Positions 1 to 9,075 of a stretch of 64,000 nucleotides of DNA are shown here, in pieces. The stretch comes from Herminiimonas sp. (GTDB lineage: Bacteria > Pseudomonadota > Gammaproteobacteria > Burkholderiales > Burkholderiaceae_D), in NCBI GenBank assembly GCA_028292265.1, contig JAQGMR010000006.1, positions 1 to 64,000 of the forward strand, in the 5' to 3' direction. Each line of letters starts with the position of its first letter. Position 1 is the first letter of the stretch. Both the position numbers and the translations under genes were made by a program. The notes beneath the pieces are model-generated. The model did no database searches. It worked only from the letters and a program-made list of their open reading frames with translations, and was not told where the DNA came from.

Positions 1-445
1 GGTTCTTCGCTGTCGGCGCCGCTTTGGACGTAGTAGATTTCTTTGTTGGTTTCATCGGTTTCATCGGTTCCTCGGGCATCATTAGTGTCCATCATTTCGG
101 ATGTCCAATAAAGCCGGGTTACCTCAGTCTGGCCCCGATTTTTTGCCGGGCCTCGCAAGAACCGCTAAGCGACCGGGCTATTCCGAACGGCGGCCGGCAA
201 TGGATAGGAGCGCCAGCCAGACTACCGCGGCTGTGTGATTTTCCCGCATGAAAACCGTGGTCTAGCCCCGATTTTCTGGCCCCGATTCCCGCTCTGGCCC
301 GATTCCGGGTGGACCCGGTTCCTGAACCGAAAACCCTTGGTCTGCCCCGGATTCCCGGTTCTCACGGCCGGCCGAGTCTTGACCAGCCCGTCTGCGAGAA
401 CCGGGTTATCTCAGTTTGAGGCCGCGATCCTTCCGATACTCTGGC
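1..445. repeat. Gene-free stretch with degenerate direct repeats
   Basis: I see no convincing gene here. The stretch carries several imperfect copies of a short unit close to CTGGCCCCGATT, near 130, 263, 276, 293 and 341. It also carries a longer pair, CCGGGTTAcCTCAGTcTG at 114-131 and CCGGGTTAtCTCAGTtTG at 401-418, which differ at two positions. The open frames that cross it are low-complexity shadows of these repeats. Function unknown. Confidence 0.5.
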
Positions 446-826
446 TCAGGTACATGCCTTATTGTGGTCTGCCCGATTTCCCTTGGACTTTGCTTCGGAC
501 TCCGCCATGTACTCACCCGTTTTGGTTTTGCCGTAGTACCGGGTGCCGGGGCAGTGGTACACCTTCGAATCCGTATTCACCCAAACCTTGCCAGCGCCGC
601 CGCCAGTTGCTGCGGTTTTGTCCTTCGCCTTCGAGGTTTTCTTATCCTTCGATTCAGAGGTGGATTCTGAAGCCGCGGGCGTTGCCTTGGACTTCGCCTT
701 GCTGGAGCTGGTGGCCGGCGGTGTGCCCGATGATTTATCAGGTGTCGCGGCACCTGGGCTTTGTGCATACCCGGTTCCACACATAAGAAGCAGGCTCAAG
801 GCCAAGGATTGGAGAAAGGTTTTCAT
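446..826 (-). CDS. Small secreted protein with C-terminal sunset-like Cys/His motif
   Basis: A 126-residue protein with a clear signal peptide: MKTF start, hydrophobic LALSLLLMCG, then a GYAQ cleavage region near residue 21. Residues about 25-75 are a Ser/Thr/Ala/Lys-rich low-complexity linker. The last ~45 residues hold the conserved part, KVWVNTDSKVYHCPGTRYYG and then EYMAESEAKSKG, ending in HNKAC. This C-terminal pattern recalls the short sunset/Ada-zinc-like modules of small secreted bacterial proteins; I do not know its biochemical role. The cell location is inferred to be periplasmic or extracellular. A ribosome binding site (AAGGGATC) lies just before the ATG. The gene is monocistronic, with an unusual repeat patch immediately upstream (846-1167). 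Confidence 0.7.
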   Translation of the reverse strand: MKTFLQSLALSLLLMCGTGYAQSPGAATPDKSSGTPPATSSSKAKSKATPAASESTSESKDKKTSKAKDKTAATGGGAGKVWVNTDSKVYHCPGTRYYGKTKTGEYMAESEAKSKGNRADHNKACT

Positions 827-845
827 GGAGATCCCTTTTATTTAG

Positions 846-1167
846 GTGCGGCGCGTTAACGGGACAACAGGACGGGACAACAGGACGGCACAACAGGACA
901 ACAAACCTGGACGCGGCTATGGCACGCAACTACAAGCACGACTACTTCGAACGACTATTTCGAATGGCAACTTCCGTGGACTGCAGCAGGCGACTACAGC
1001 AGGCCGCTGCGGCCGGCGACTACAGGACCAGGACCGACTACAGCACCCGACTACAGCACCCGACTACAGCCACGCCACTAAAGGCAAGCGACTACGGGCG
1101 CCACTACAGCACACAACTGCAGCCGCGCGACCCGCACACACGACTACCTCACGACTACAGAATACGG
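846..1167. repeat. Short-period repeat patch (CGACTACAG family)
   Basis: This gene-free stretch has at least ten degenerate copies of CGACTACAGCAC spaced irregularly, three of them nearly perfect and in tandem around 1032-1072. At its left edge there are three copies of ACAACAGGACGG (about 866-900). It forms the 5' leader side of the leftward secreted-protein gene at 446-826. The rightward frames open across it encode repeat-biased sequence and look like shadows. Function unknown. Confidence 0.6.
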
Positions 1168-1587
1168 CTAGTGAAACAGCCTGCCTTTCAACATACTTAA
1201 TCCTTGCTGTACCAAATCGTTGTTCTCCGGTACCTGACCGTTCGGTGTGAGCTTGTCGACAATCTGCGGAAGGTAACGGGCCAATCCCGTTGAAGCCTCT
1301 TCCGGAGTCGTCCCTCCCTCTTGCGCAACCTGGTCAATTCCGTCCTGACCGATGGCATCTCTCACCTCGTTCGGAGATACCGGCTGATTTTCGCCATGAC
1401 CGACCCACGAGGCCACCTTGTCACCAAGACCGCTCGCCTGGAATTTCTGCAGGAGTGCAGGAAGCCCGCCCGCGCTGTTGATGAGCGCCATTACGCCACC
1501 CACGAGATTGCCCTGAGAACCGGACTCCTCGTTCTGGCCGCCGGTATTGCCGGGGAGTTGCCCCGTGATCTGATCAAGAAGTCCCAT
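1168..1587 (-). CDS. YidB-like (DUF937) protein
   Basis: A 139-residue protein beginning MGLLDQITGQLPG, typical of the YidB/DUF937 family. The conserved core includes GGLPALLQKFQASGLGDKVA and SWVG, followed by the LTPNGQVPE region near the C-terminus. The usual family length is about 130-150 residues, so it is complete. The role of YidB proteins is poorly established; the fold is helical and the protein is probably cytoplasmic, since there is no signal peptide. The ATG is preceded by a strong AGGAGA ribosome binding site. It reads in the same direction as the secreted-protein gene to its left, but the repeat patch separates the two, so an operon is doubtful. Confidence 0.8.
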   Translation of the reverse strand: MGLLDQITGQLPGNTGGQNEESGSQGNLVGGVMALINSAGGLPALLQKFQASGLGDKVASWVGHGENQPVSPNEVRDAIGQDGIDQVAQEGGTTPEEASTGLARYLPQIVDKLTPNGQVPENNDLVQQGLSMLKGRLFH

Positions 1588-2118
1588 TACGTTCTCCTAA
1601 GGGTTAGTCGACCACGCAAGGTTTCTATGGGGGATTTGGGGTCGATGGTGTGAATCTCTGCGAGCCTAAGCAGTTCTACCGAACGACATATGATTTTCAA
1701 CAATGTTTGGAACGCAAAGTCTCCTGGTGACTTCCAAACGGGAGGGGAAGGCTTCCCAGCGCCGATGGTTTCGGGATTCCCCGCGCCTTACGACTCAACT
1801 GCGTCGAAAGAGACATTTAACTTCCTCTGTCGCAGTCATCTGATTTCCATTGTGCCGAGCGTCTGATCAGGATGATCCGGAGATCCATTAATGCGCATCG
1901 CCTCGCTTCGCCGTAGCGGCCGTAAAGCCACGGGACAACCAAATGCCCCGATACCGATAGCCCCGCTTTCCCCCGCTCGTCCATGCCATCAAGCTTTGAA
2001 AGCCCGTCTTTGGGGCAGGGAATGGTACGGCCGATCCTTTTTCACTGGGCTGTCAACGAACTAATATACGTTAGCGTTGCAATTAGTGCATCCATCTCAA
2101 CCCCGTGAGGAGAATCAA
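1588..2118. other. Gene-free divergent intergenic region
   Basis: About 530 bases between two divergent genes (leftward YidB-like, rightward PsiF-like). No convincing coding frame. AT-richer sequence near 2050-2095 (CTAATATACG) is the likely promoter zone for the rightward gene, but I cannot assign -35/-10 boxes with confidence. Confidence 0.4.
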
Positions 2119-2439
2119 ATGAAAAAAATCGTTTTGGCTTTGGCCAGTATGGTGTTCATGGCAGGCGTTGCCTCAGCGCAAAGCCCTTCGTCGTCGGCTA
2201 CCGGCAAGGCTTCAGCAGCTGCCCCAGCCGCCGCCAGTTGCGAGGCAAAGGCCGTAGGCAAGAACGGCAAGCCGCTGGCCGGTGCCGCAAAGGCGTCGTT
2301 CATCAAGAAATGTGAAGGCGACGGCAAGGACGCCAAAGCCGCTTGTGCGGACAAGGCAATCGACAAGAACGGCAAGCCTCTGGCTGGCGCCGCCAAGACT
2401 TCCTTCCTGAAGAAATGCGAGAGTGGCGGAGCGAAGTAA
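2119..2439 (+). CDS. PsiF-repeat-like secreted protein
   Basis: The start at 2119 is preferred because AGGAG lies 8 bases upstream and the product then begins with a good signal peptide (MKKIVLALASMVFMAG, cleavage after VASA near residue 20). The mature ~85-residue protein contains two copies of a Cys-containing repeat, CEAKAVGKNGKPLAGAAK...FIKKC and CADKAIDKNGKPLAGAAK...FLKKC. Each has the C...C spacing and FxxxC ending of the PsiF repeat family. PsiF is named from a phosphate-starvation gene in E. coli; the molecular function is unknown and phosphate control is not shown here. The product should be periplasmic, perhaps with a disulfide in each repeat. A strong intrinsic terminator follows. 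Confidence 0.75.
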   Translation: MKKIVLALASMVFMAGVASAQSPSSSATGKASAAAPAAASCEAKAVGKNGKPLAGAAKASFIKKCEGDGKDAKAACADKAIDKNGKPLAGAAKTSFLKKCESGGAK

Positions 2440-2484
2440 TCCGCCATCCGTAAGGTCATCAGGAAGCCGGCGCTGCGAACTGAA

Positions 2485-2519
2485 CCCCAAAAGTTGGATA
2501 TCAACTTTTGGGGTTTTTT
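2485..2519 (+). terminator. Rho-independent terminator after the PsiF-like gene
   Basis: Perfect 12-bp stem CCCCAAAAGTTG / CAACTTTTGGGG with a 5-nt loop (2497-2501), followed by six T. It lies 45 bases after the stop codon. Confidence 0.92.
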
Positions 2520-2704
2520 CATGTCGGTACATGCAGAGGGATTCGAGCTCGCGGTTGTCCAGCAGTATTTGACTGGCGCATGCGGCGGGCCGCTTTAGCA
2601 GTTGCCGACATTCATAGTGCGGTAAATGACGGTGCTTGCCGGAAGCGCGCTTCGCCTTCCTGGACGGCGTGAAACCCGGGAGAGGGCGGCAGCCGACTGC
2701 AAGC

Positions 2705-4948
2705 CTACTTCCCGAAGAGCCCCTTCAGCTTGTCCTTGAGTTGATCCTGTAGCTGCCTCGTCAATTCCTGCTTCTTCTCCTGGACCCGTGCCTTCAACGC
2801 ATCGCTCGCCATGTCGGCGAACTGGACTTGATAAGTCAGATGTTCGAAAGGCCCGCTTGCGCGCACTGGCACGGTAACTCCCTGGAGGAATTCGAGATCC
2901 TTCGCGCCCTGTCCGCCTGAGGTGTTCACAACACTCGCCTTCAGCAGGTAGTTCAAGTTGTTACTGCCGATGTCGATATCGCCAGCGCCGCCAAGACGCA
3001 GAAAGGGGGACTTCACCGCCAGGTCATCATTGTGGGCGACGCCTTTTGCGATCCGGAAGCTCGCAGACAGGTCCGAAAAATCCGTCTTGTCGACGGCAGA
3101 TGCCTGCTGAACCGCGTCCTGGTGGCCAGAAAAGCTTGCCTTCAATTCCCGAAATGTCTTTGCCAGATTAATGCCCTTGAGCGCGCCGTCCTTGAGCACC
3201 AGGGAAGCAGTCCCCGCTATCGATTTCTTCATCGCGGGAACGGTATCGCCGCGCGTCGTGACATCGAAAATCAGGCTACCCCGGCCTTCTAGCAAGTCCT
3301 TGTCGACCGCGTCTTTCAGCAGTCCATTTATGTTGACGCCCGACAGATTTTCTCGCGCCGTCACGACATTACCGTTGCTGTTGAGGGATAGAGCACCGGT
3401 GATTGTGCCGCCATAGAGGGTGGCCGAATGTGGCGCTACGTCCAGCCGGCCGTTCTCGGTCTTGAGTTTCAGGCTGACGTTGCTCGCCTTGACGTTGGAA
3501 GCCTGGAGGCTGCCGACTTTTATTGAACCAGTGAGAGTCAGGTTGTTCAACCGGGAAAAGTCGACTTCCCCCGGGGCTCCGCCGGCTGCCCCCTTGCGGG
3601 CGTTTGCAGCGGGGACGGAAGACGGCGCAGGCGAGCCAGCCGAACTCGTGGGAGCAGCCGAACTTGGAGAAGCAGTTGGTGCAGCCGGTGGGGTTGGAGC
3701 CGGCGGGGCAGGGCGTGCCGTTGCAGGGCTGGTAACCGGTACGGCCGCGGCTTTCGTCTTGGGAAAATAGCGGTCGATGTTGATCTGGTCGCAGTCGAGA
3801 TCGAAGCTTGCGATGAGTGGCGATATTTTCGGTACGTTGAACTTGAGCGCAAGCCGAGAATCGTCGAACTTTGTCGTGGCATTGCCGTCAATGGCCAGCT
3901 TGTCGAGATCCGCATGCAATGCGCCGTTGATGGGTAGTTTTATCGACTTCATCGGCATGCGCGGATGTGCAATGTCGACACTGCCGGTCAATTGTTCCGA
4001 CACCAGGATGTGGCTATCTAGGTTGGCTTTCAACGGTGATGTGAATGCTGCCTTGATCGTAGAGGTACCGGAGGTGGCGTCGACATCCAACGTCATTTTA
4101 CCGACTGTGATGTCCCTCGCCGCGCGTTCGATTCCCGCGAGCGCCAGCCTCAGGTCCATCTTGTGGTCCGGGCCAGAAACGATCGCGGAGAGTATCGCCG
4201 ACTGGCCGCCCGGCTTGTCCGGGGCGGATGCCAGTCGCGGGGACTCGAGCTTGACCGAAACGTCGTTGGCGCCGGTCTTTGTTTTCGCAGTAAGCACCAG
4301 GGCTTCGACCTGATACTGGTTACGGCCAGTGTCAGCCTTTATTCGCCCGGTCGAGAGGTTCAGGTCGGTGACGCTTGTGCTGCTGCCGCTTTTCTCGTCA
4401 CGCCAGTCGAGTCGCGAATTGGTGACCTTGAGCGAGGAGATGTCGATTTGCAGTGGCTCAGTTTTAGCTGGCGCGCCACTCGGGCTCGCCGCGTCCGGCT
4501 TGGCGCTGCCCGGTGCTGCGCTACCCGCTGTCGGTGCGCCGGATGTGCCGCTGCCTGAAACGCCTTCACTCACATTCAGCGTGCCATCCTTGCGCTTGAC
4601 CAGAGCCAGATTGAGTCCGTTGACGTCAATGGCGTCTATTACGATCTGTCGTGAGAGCAGCGGAATCAGGGCGACAGAAAGGCGGGCCGAATCCACCGTT
4701 GCAAATGTTTTCTGGCTATTGTGCTCGGACAGGGACGCCTTGCCGACTTTCACGCCAGCGGCAGGCCAGAGGGAAAGCCGGAGATCGCCATCAATCTTGA
4801 GCGTGCGACCGGACTTGTCCAGAACCATGGTGGCAAGCTCGGTCTTGACCCGATCGGCGTCGAACCGGCTGGCGACCACGGCGACGCCAACGGCAATAAT
4901 CAGAACGACGCCACCGATGACGATGCCCGCAAGCTTTAGCGGTTTCAT
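2705..4948 (-). CDS. AsmA family protein
   Basis: A 747-residue protein with a single N-terminal membrane segment (about residues 6-27, LAGIVIGGVVLIIAVGVAVV). The AsmA N-terminal pattern follows: SRFDADRVKTELATMVLDKSG and the RTLKIDGDLRLSLWPAAGVKVG motif. A C-terminal AsmA_2-type region at about 500-710 includes GTLYGGTITGALSLN-like sequence. The middle (about residues 400-455) is an unusual Pro/Ala/Ser-rich linker. AsmA-family proteins are inner-membrane-anchored periplasmic proteins with homology to VPS13-type lipid-transfer proteins, and are linked to outer-membrane assembly or phospholipid transport. That role is inferred for this one. It appears monocistronic. The start is the ATG just before the membrane segment; its ribosome binding site is weak. 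Confidence 0.88.
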   Translation of the reverse strand: MKPLKLAGIVIGGVVLIIAVGVAVVASRFDADRVKTELATMVLDKSGRTLKIDGDLRLSLWPAAGVKVGKASLSEHNSQKTFATVDSARLSVALIPLLSRQIVIDAIDVNGLNLALVKRKDGTLNVSEGVSGSGTSGAPTAGSAAPGSAKPDAASPSGAPAKTEPLQIDISSLKVTNSRLDWRDEKSGSSTSVTDLNLSTGRIKADTGRNQYQVEALVLTAKTKTGANDVSVKLESPRLASAPDKPGGQSAILSAIVSGPDHKMDLRLALAGIERAARDITVGKMTLDVDATSGTSTIKAAFTSPLKANLDSHILVSEQLTGSVDIAHPRMPMKSIKLPINGALHADLDKLAIDGNATTKFDDSRLALKFNVPKISPLIASFDLDCDQINIDRYFPKTKAAAVPVTSPATARPAPPAPTPPAAPTASPSSAAPTSSAGSPAPSSVPAANARKGAAGGAPGEVDFSRLNNLTLTGSIKVGSLQASNVKASNVSLKLKTENGRLDVAPHSATLYGGTITGALSLNSNGNVVTARENLSGVNINGLLKDAVDKDLLEGRGSLIFDVTTRGDTVPAMKKSIAGTASLVLKDGALKGINLAKTFRELKASFSGHQDAVQQASAVDKTDFSDLSASFRIAKGVAHNDDLAVKSPFLRLGGAGDIDIGSNNLNYLLKASVVNTSGGQGAKDLEFLQGVTVPVRASGPFEHLTYQVQFADMASDALKARVQEKKQELTRQLQDQLKDKLKGLFGK

Positions 4949-5145
4949 TGTGGGCTTTGGTTATGAGGTTGATTCAGTCTGAACGGGGTGAATCCCCTTC
5001 GAACTTCAGCCAGGTCATAAGGGGTCGTGGAGATATTAGCATTCCAAAGGGGACCGCCACGGGGCCGTGAATGCCTGGTTGCTGTGGGCAATAGACGCGT
5101 GAGCGCGCGCAGGCGCCGCATGGCTCGACCCACGGCCGAAGAAAC

Positions 5146-6189
5146 CTATTGCGCGGGGCTGGTGAATTCGGCGTGGATAGCGTTCACACCTTTAATCACC
5201 TCGGGGTCCAGAGTGACAGTCTGTGCGTCAATGTTCTCCTTGAGCTGCGCGAGACTCGTGGCGCCTATGATCGTGGATGCCACGAACCAGCGCGAATAGC
5301 ACCATGCCAGCGCAAGCTGCGTGGGTGTCAAGCCGTGGGTTCTGGCCAGCGCCACATAGCGGCGGGTCGCTTCCAGCAAAGCGGGACGAAGGTAGCGCGG
5401 GCTCCAGGTCGGCGGGAATATGGTCAGACGACCACGTGCCGCGGAACCGTCCAGATACTTCCCCGTGAGCTGCCCGAACGCGAGGGGACTGTAGGCGAGC
5501 AGGGAAACGTTTTCACGGAAGCAGACTTCGTCTAGCCCGGTTTCGAAACTCCGGTTGGCGAGGTGGTAGCCGTTCTGAATCGTCGCTATGCGCGGCGCAC
5601 CGTTTCTCTCAGCCTGCCGGACGAATTCGCAAACGCCCCATGCGCTTTCATTCGATACACCGACGTGGCGGATTTTGCCCGCCTTGACCATCTCCGCCAA
5701 GGCGGCGAGCGTCTCCTCAACCGGTACGTGCGGCCGCTCATTCTCGGGCTTGAATTCCGTCTGGCCGAATACAGGAAGGTTGCGGCTCGGCCAGTGCAAC
5801 TGGTACAGGTCGATGTAATCCGTTTGCAGTCGGGCCAGGCTGCCGTCGACTGCGGCGCGAATGTTGTCGGCGTTCAGATTGTTTTGGCCATTACGTATCC
5901 ATTTCATGTGCGGGGCTGGACCGGCAATCTTCGTCGCGAGGACGACGTCACGGCGGCGGCCCGATTTCTTGAGCCAGGTTCCAATGGCTTGCTCGGTGCG
6001 TCCCTGCGTTTGCGGACGTGGCATGACGGGATACATTTCAGCCGCGTCGATGAAGTTGATGCCGCGCTCGAGAGCGTAGTCGAGTTGGGCGTGCGCTTCC
6101 TGCTCGGAATTCTGCTCGCCAAATGTCATCGTGCCGAGGCAGATTTTCGACACCTGCAAGTCGCTGCATCCTAAGGTGATTTTGTCCAT
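5146..6189 (-). CDS. tas: Tas-like NADP(H)-dependent aldo/keto reductase
   Basis: A 347-residue protein when started at the MDKITLGCSDLQVS methionine, which matches the family N-terminus; an upstream in-frame start would add 19 residues and overlap pyrD. Aldo/keto reductase catalytic residues are visible: Asp and Tyr in FIDAAEMYPV, Lys in LATKIAG, and His in LYQLHWPS. The NADP-binding C-terminal part contains STIIGATSLAQLKENI. Members reduce carbonyl compounds in the cytoplasm; the physiological substrate is usually unknown, and E. coli Tas is noted for restoring tyrosine prototrophy in a mutant strain. It lies ~31 bases after pyrD on the same strand and is probably the last gene of the aat-bpt-pyrD group. 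Confidence 0.85.
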   Translation of the reverse strand: MDKITLGCSDLQVSKICLGTMTFGEQNSEQEAHAQLDYALERGINFIDAAEMYPVMPRPQTQGRTEQAIGTWLKKSGRRRDVVLATKIAGPAPHMKWIRNGQNNLNADNIRAAVDGSLARLQTDYIDLYQLHWPSRNLPVFGQTEFKPENERPHVPVEETLAALAEMVKAGKIRHVGVSNESAWGVCEFVRQAERNGAPRIATIQNGYHLANRSFETGLDEVCFRENVSLLAYSPLAFGQLTGKYLDGSAARGRLTIFPPTWSPRYLRPALLEATRRYVALARTHGLTPTQLALAWCYSRWFVASTIIGATSLAQLKENIDAQTVTLDPEVIKGVNAIHAEFTSPAQ

Positions 6190-6220
6190 TGATCGGTTCG
6201 AGGCAAAGAGTGGAAAAGGA

Positions 6221-7318
6221 CTACCCGGCGCGCCGCAACGCTTCAATACATTCCCGCACCAGCGCCGGGCCGCGATAAATCAATCCAGTGTAAAGCTGGA
6301 CGAGCGAGGCCCCGGCTGCAATCTTTTCTTTCGCGTCCGCGCCGCTGGCAATGCCGCCGACGCCAATGATTGGAACAGTGTCGCCGAGCGCGGCCTTGAG
6401 TGCGCGGATTACTCGGTTGGAGGCCTCGAACACGGGCTTGCCGGAGAGGCCACCGGCTTCTTCTGCATGCGGCAGGCCTTTCACCTTTTCCCGATCGATG
6501 GTGGTGTTGGTTGCTATGACGCCATCAATGCCATGTCGCAACAGCGCTTGCGCTACCGCCTCTATCTGGTCCTGCTGCATGTCGGGCGCAATCTTCAGCG
6601 CCAGCGGAACCTGGCGCTTGTGCCGGTCCGCAAGGCGGTGTCGCGCATCGTTCAATTTCGCGAGCAGACTGTCCAGCTCGGAGCCGCCCTGCAACTGCCG
6701 CAAATTCTTGGTGTTCGGGGACGATATGTTGACCGTCACATAGCTGGCGTAGGGGTAGACTTTTTCAAGGCAGAGCAGATAGTCTTCGGCTGCACGCTCC
6801 ATCGGGGTGTCCGCGTTCTTTCCGATGTTCAGCCCCAGTACGCCTTGCCGATCCTGAAAGAAGCGCGAGCGCTGAACGTTTCTTACGAACGCGTCAACGC
6901 CGCCATTATTGAAACCCATGCGATTGATGATGGCGTGTGCTTCCGGCAACCGGAACATGCGCGGCAGTGGATTTCCCGCTTGCGGGCGTGGTGTGACCGT
7001 GCCGACTTCAATGGAGCCAAATCCAAGTGCGGCCAAGCCGTCAATGCAGGTGCCGTCCTTGTCGAGTCCGGCCGCAAGACCAACAGCATTGCGAAAGGGG
7101 AGCCCCATTACGGTACGTGGATCGGGCAGCGGTGCGGCTAGCAGGCTTGTCAGTCCAAGGCCCGACGCGCGCTTGAGGAGCGAAAGAGTGAGATGGTGCG
7201 CGCGCTCCGCGTCCATGGAAAACAGGACCGGGCGGGCGAGCGCATAGAGCAATTTGTTGGACACGTCAGCGGTTGGCGAGATGGCAATGGAACGGGGCGC
7301 TATTGTAGCGCGAGCCAT
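6221..7318 (-). CDS. pyrD: Dihydroorotate dehydrogenase (quinone), class 2
   Basis: Catalyses the fourth step of pyrimidine synthesis, dihydroorotate to orotate, with FMN and a quinone acceptor at the inner membrane. Family motifs: the membrane-associating N-terminus [45 protein letters not shown], and [15 protein letters not shown]. The FMN phosphate loop follows, [21 protein letters not shown] and then [13 protein letters not shown]. The catalytic base Ser of class 2 enzymes fits the VNISSPNT region. The 365-residue ATG start is used here. A GTG at 7264 would give 347 residues starting SNKLLYAL, closer to the usual family length, and neither start has a strong ribosome binding site. It lies 35 bases after bpt. 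Confidence 0.95.
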   Translation of the reverse strand: MARATIAPRSIAISPTADVSNKLLYALARPVLFSMDAERAHHLTLSLLKRASGLGLTSLLAAPLPDPRTVMGLPFRNAVGLAAGLDKDGTCIDGLAALGFGSIEVGTVTPRPQAGNPLPRMFRLPEAHAIINRMGFNNGGVDAFVRNVQRSRFFQDRQGVLGLNIGKNADTPMERAAEDYLLCLEKVYPYASYVTVNISSPNTKNLRQLQGGSELDSLLAKLNDARHRLADRHKRQVPLALKIAPDMQQDQIEAVAQALLRHGIDGVIATNTTIDREKVKGLPHAEEAGGLSGKPVFEASNRVIRALKAALGDTVPIIGVGGIASGADAKEKIAAGASLVQLYTGLIYRGPALVRECIEALRRAG

Positions 7319-7353
7319 TGCAACGCCGCCCGCCGTTCAGGCAGGGCACGGGC

Positions 7354-8082
7354 TCAGAATTCCATTTCAGTCCACTTGCCGCGTTGAAGCGCTTCAATCG
7401 GCCGGAAATTCACTTTGTAGGCCATCTTTTCACTTGCGCCGATCCAATAGCCTAGATACACGTAAGGCATACCAAGCTCCTTGGCCTGCTCGATCTGCCA
7501 CAAGATGTTGTAGGTGCCGAACGAGGTGCCTGGCATGGACGGATCGTAGAAGGTGTATACCGAGGACAATCCGTCGTCCAGTACATCAATGATGCTGACC
7601 ATGCAAAGATGACCGCTCGGATCGCGGAATTCAACCAGACGGGTGTTCACCTTGCTTTGCAGTAGGAACTGCGCGTACTGATCGCGGCTGTCCTGGTCCA
7701 TCCCTCCGCCAGCGTGGCGCGCGGATTGATAGCGAAGGTACAGATTGTAGTGTTCCGGTATGTACGCCAGGTTGGTTACCCAGGCGCTAAGGTCGCTGTG
7801 GCGCGCTAGCGCCCGCCGCTGGCTGCGTGTTGGCCGGAAGTTTTTCGTTTGCACGCGTACCGGCGTACATGCCTGGCAGCCGTCGCAGTAGGGTCTGTAG
7901 GTAAAGATGCCGCTGCGCCGAAATCCGCTCTTCACCAACTCGGAATAGACATCTGCATTAATCAAATGCGACGGCGTGGCGACCTGCGAACGCGCCTGGC
8001 GGTCGTCGAGATAGCTGCAAGGGTAGGGTGCCGTTGCATAGAACTGAAGGGTGGAGAAGGGTAGCTCTTTGGGATGCGTCAT
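7354..8082 (-). CDS. bpt: Aspartate/glutamate leucyltransferase (Bpt), N-degron pathway
   Basis: A 242-residue enzyme that transfers leucine from Leu-tRNA to N-terminal Asp or Glu, marking proteins for ClpS/ClpAP degradation. The N-terminal half has the conserved ATE-type Cys cluster, [16 protein letters not shown], preceded by [15 protein letters not shown]. The C-terminal GNAT-like half contains [19 protein letters not shown] and the near-C-terminal [20 protein letters not shown], a family hallmark. Length is normal. It sits directly downstream of aat (64-base gap), which encodes the other bacterial N-degron transferase, so co-expression is likely. Confidence 0.93.
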   Translation of the reverse strand: MTHPKELPFSTLQFYATAPYPCSYLDDRQARSQVATPSHLINADVYSELVKSGFRRSGIFTYRPYCDGCQACTPVRVQTKNFRPTRSQRRALARHSDLSAWVTNLAYIPEHYNLYLRYQSARHAGGGMDQDSRDQYAQFLLQSKVNTRLVEFRDPSGHLCMVSIIDVLDDGLSSVYTFYDPSMPGTSFGTYNILWQIEQAKELGMPYVYLGYWIGASEKMAYKVNFRPIEALQRGKWTEMEF

Positions 8083-8146
8083 TTCTGGAGCGGGCAGCCG
8101 GATCGAAGGTTCGAATTTACACCGCTGGCGCGGCGTCGTGCAAAGC

Positions 8147-8887
8147 CTATTTACTCGCTATTTGAACGAGGTCGACGGGCCGCCAAATTTTTATGGGGGG
8201 CAGCGCTATCGCGGTTCGTAGATGTGCGATGAACTCGCTGCGTGAAATGGCGCTCGCCCCCAGAGACGCCAAATGGTCGGTCTCCTGCTGACAGTCAATC
8301 ATGGCTACCTCATTATGCCGCAGGAACGCAACCAGGTAGGCAAGCGCTATTTTTGATGCATCGCTAACCTTGGCGAACATCGACTCTCCATAAAACATGC
8401 GTCCGATGCAAATGCCGTAGGCGCCGCCTGCCAGCTCGCCGTCGAACCAGCACTCCACGGAGTGGGCATAGCCCATCCGATGCAGGGCGGAATAGCCGGC
8501 GATGATGTCGTCCGATATCCAGGTGCCGGCGCTGTGACGCCGCAGGTTCGCACAGGCGGCGATAACGTCGTCAAAGGAATGATCGAATGTAATCTGCCAC
8601 GGGCCGCCGGCATGGCGGCTCTTTTCTACCTGCTTCAGTTTTTTGGCCAGGCTCGCCGATATACGAAGTTGGTCGGTCATCAGCACCATGCGAGGATCGG
8701 TGCTCCACCAGAGTATCGGCTGTCCTTCTGAAAACCAGGGAAAGACGCCATGGCGATAAGCCTGCAGTAACCGCGGCGGCGAAAGATCCGCACCTGCAGC
8801 CAGCAGACCCGCGGCCCCGTCTTCGGCAGTCAGGGCAAGCGAGACGTCTGGAAATGAAGACTTGGCGTCGAGCCACGGAATCTTCAC
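8147..8887 (-). CDS. aat: Leucyl/phenylalanyl-tRNA-protein transferase
   Basis: A 246-residue enzyme that adds Leu or Phe from aminoacyl-tRNA to N-terminal Arg or Lys for the N-degron pathway. Hallmarks include [26 protein letters not shown], the [23 protein letters not shown] block and [15 protein letters not shown]. Later motifs are [20 protein letters not shown] and [21 protein letters not shown]. The start is GTG at 8887, giving the canonical MKIPWL beginning, with a GGGG-containing ribosome binding site upstream. It is the first gene of the leftward aat-bpt-pyrD-reductase group and is divergent from amt. Confidence 0.95.
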   Translation of the reverse strand: MKIPWLDAKSSFPDVSLALTAEDGAAGLLAAGADLSPPRLLQAYRHGVFPWFSEGQPILWWSTDPRMVLMTDQLRISASLAKKLKQVEKSRHAGGPWQITFDHSFDDVIAACANLRRHSAGTWISDDIIAGYSALHRMGYAHSVECWFDGELAGGAYGICIGRMFYGESMFAKVSDASKIALAYLVAFLRHNEVAMIDCQQETDHLASLGASAISRSEFIAHLRTAIALPPIKIWRPVDLVQIASK

Positions 8888-8903
8888 GATTCACCACCCC
8901 GGG

Positions 8904-8928
8904 GCACCGGAAAGCACGCTTTCGGTGC
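8904..8928. repeat. Imperfect inverted repeat in the aat/amt divergent region
   Basis: GCACCGgAAAGC-AC-GCTTTCGGTGC is a near-perfect palindrome, about 12 bp per arm with one bulge. Its outer arms GCACC/GGTGC resemble NtrC half-sites, but the spacing (15 bases) is too wide for the classic NtrC box. It may be an operator for either gene; this is unproven. Confidence 0.4.
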
Positions 8929-9011
8929 GATGGAATTAGCGGGCCGGGAGAGGTAAAAAATATTCATTGAGAAAACAAGCGCTTAGAGGAAACTTTGCCC
9001 TACGCACCAGA

Positions 9012-9030
9012 TTGGAACGGAAATTGCTTT
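9012..9030 (+). promoter_or_regulatory. Sigma-54 (RpoN) promoter of amt
   Basis: TTGGAACGGAAATTGCTTT matches the -24/-12 consensus TGGCAC-N5-TTGC with one mismatch. The GG (9014-9015) and GC (9026-9027) dinucleotides are at the required spacing, 49 bases before the amt start. RpoN control of ammonium transporters under nitrogen limitation is established for related bacteria. Confidence 0.8.
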
Positions 9031-9075
9031 TCCAGCGCGCAACATTGATTATGCACTTCTATGGGGAGATAGCAC

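Noticed and set aside
846..1167. CRISPR array
   Set aside because: Repeat units are short, degenerate and irregularly spaced; no constant repeat/spacer layout.
846..1250. 134-codon and overlapping 93-codon frames over the CGACTACAG patch
   Set aside because: Repetitive, biased composition; the second frame crosses into the YidB-like gene; best explained as repeat shadow.
8904..8928. NtrC binding site for amt
   Set aside because: Half-sites resemble NtrC but the spacing is wrong; kept only as an inverted repeat.
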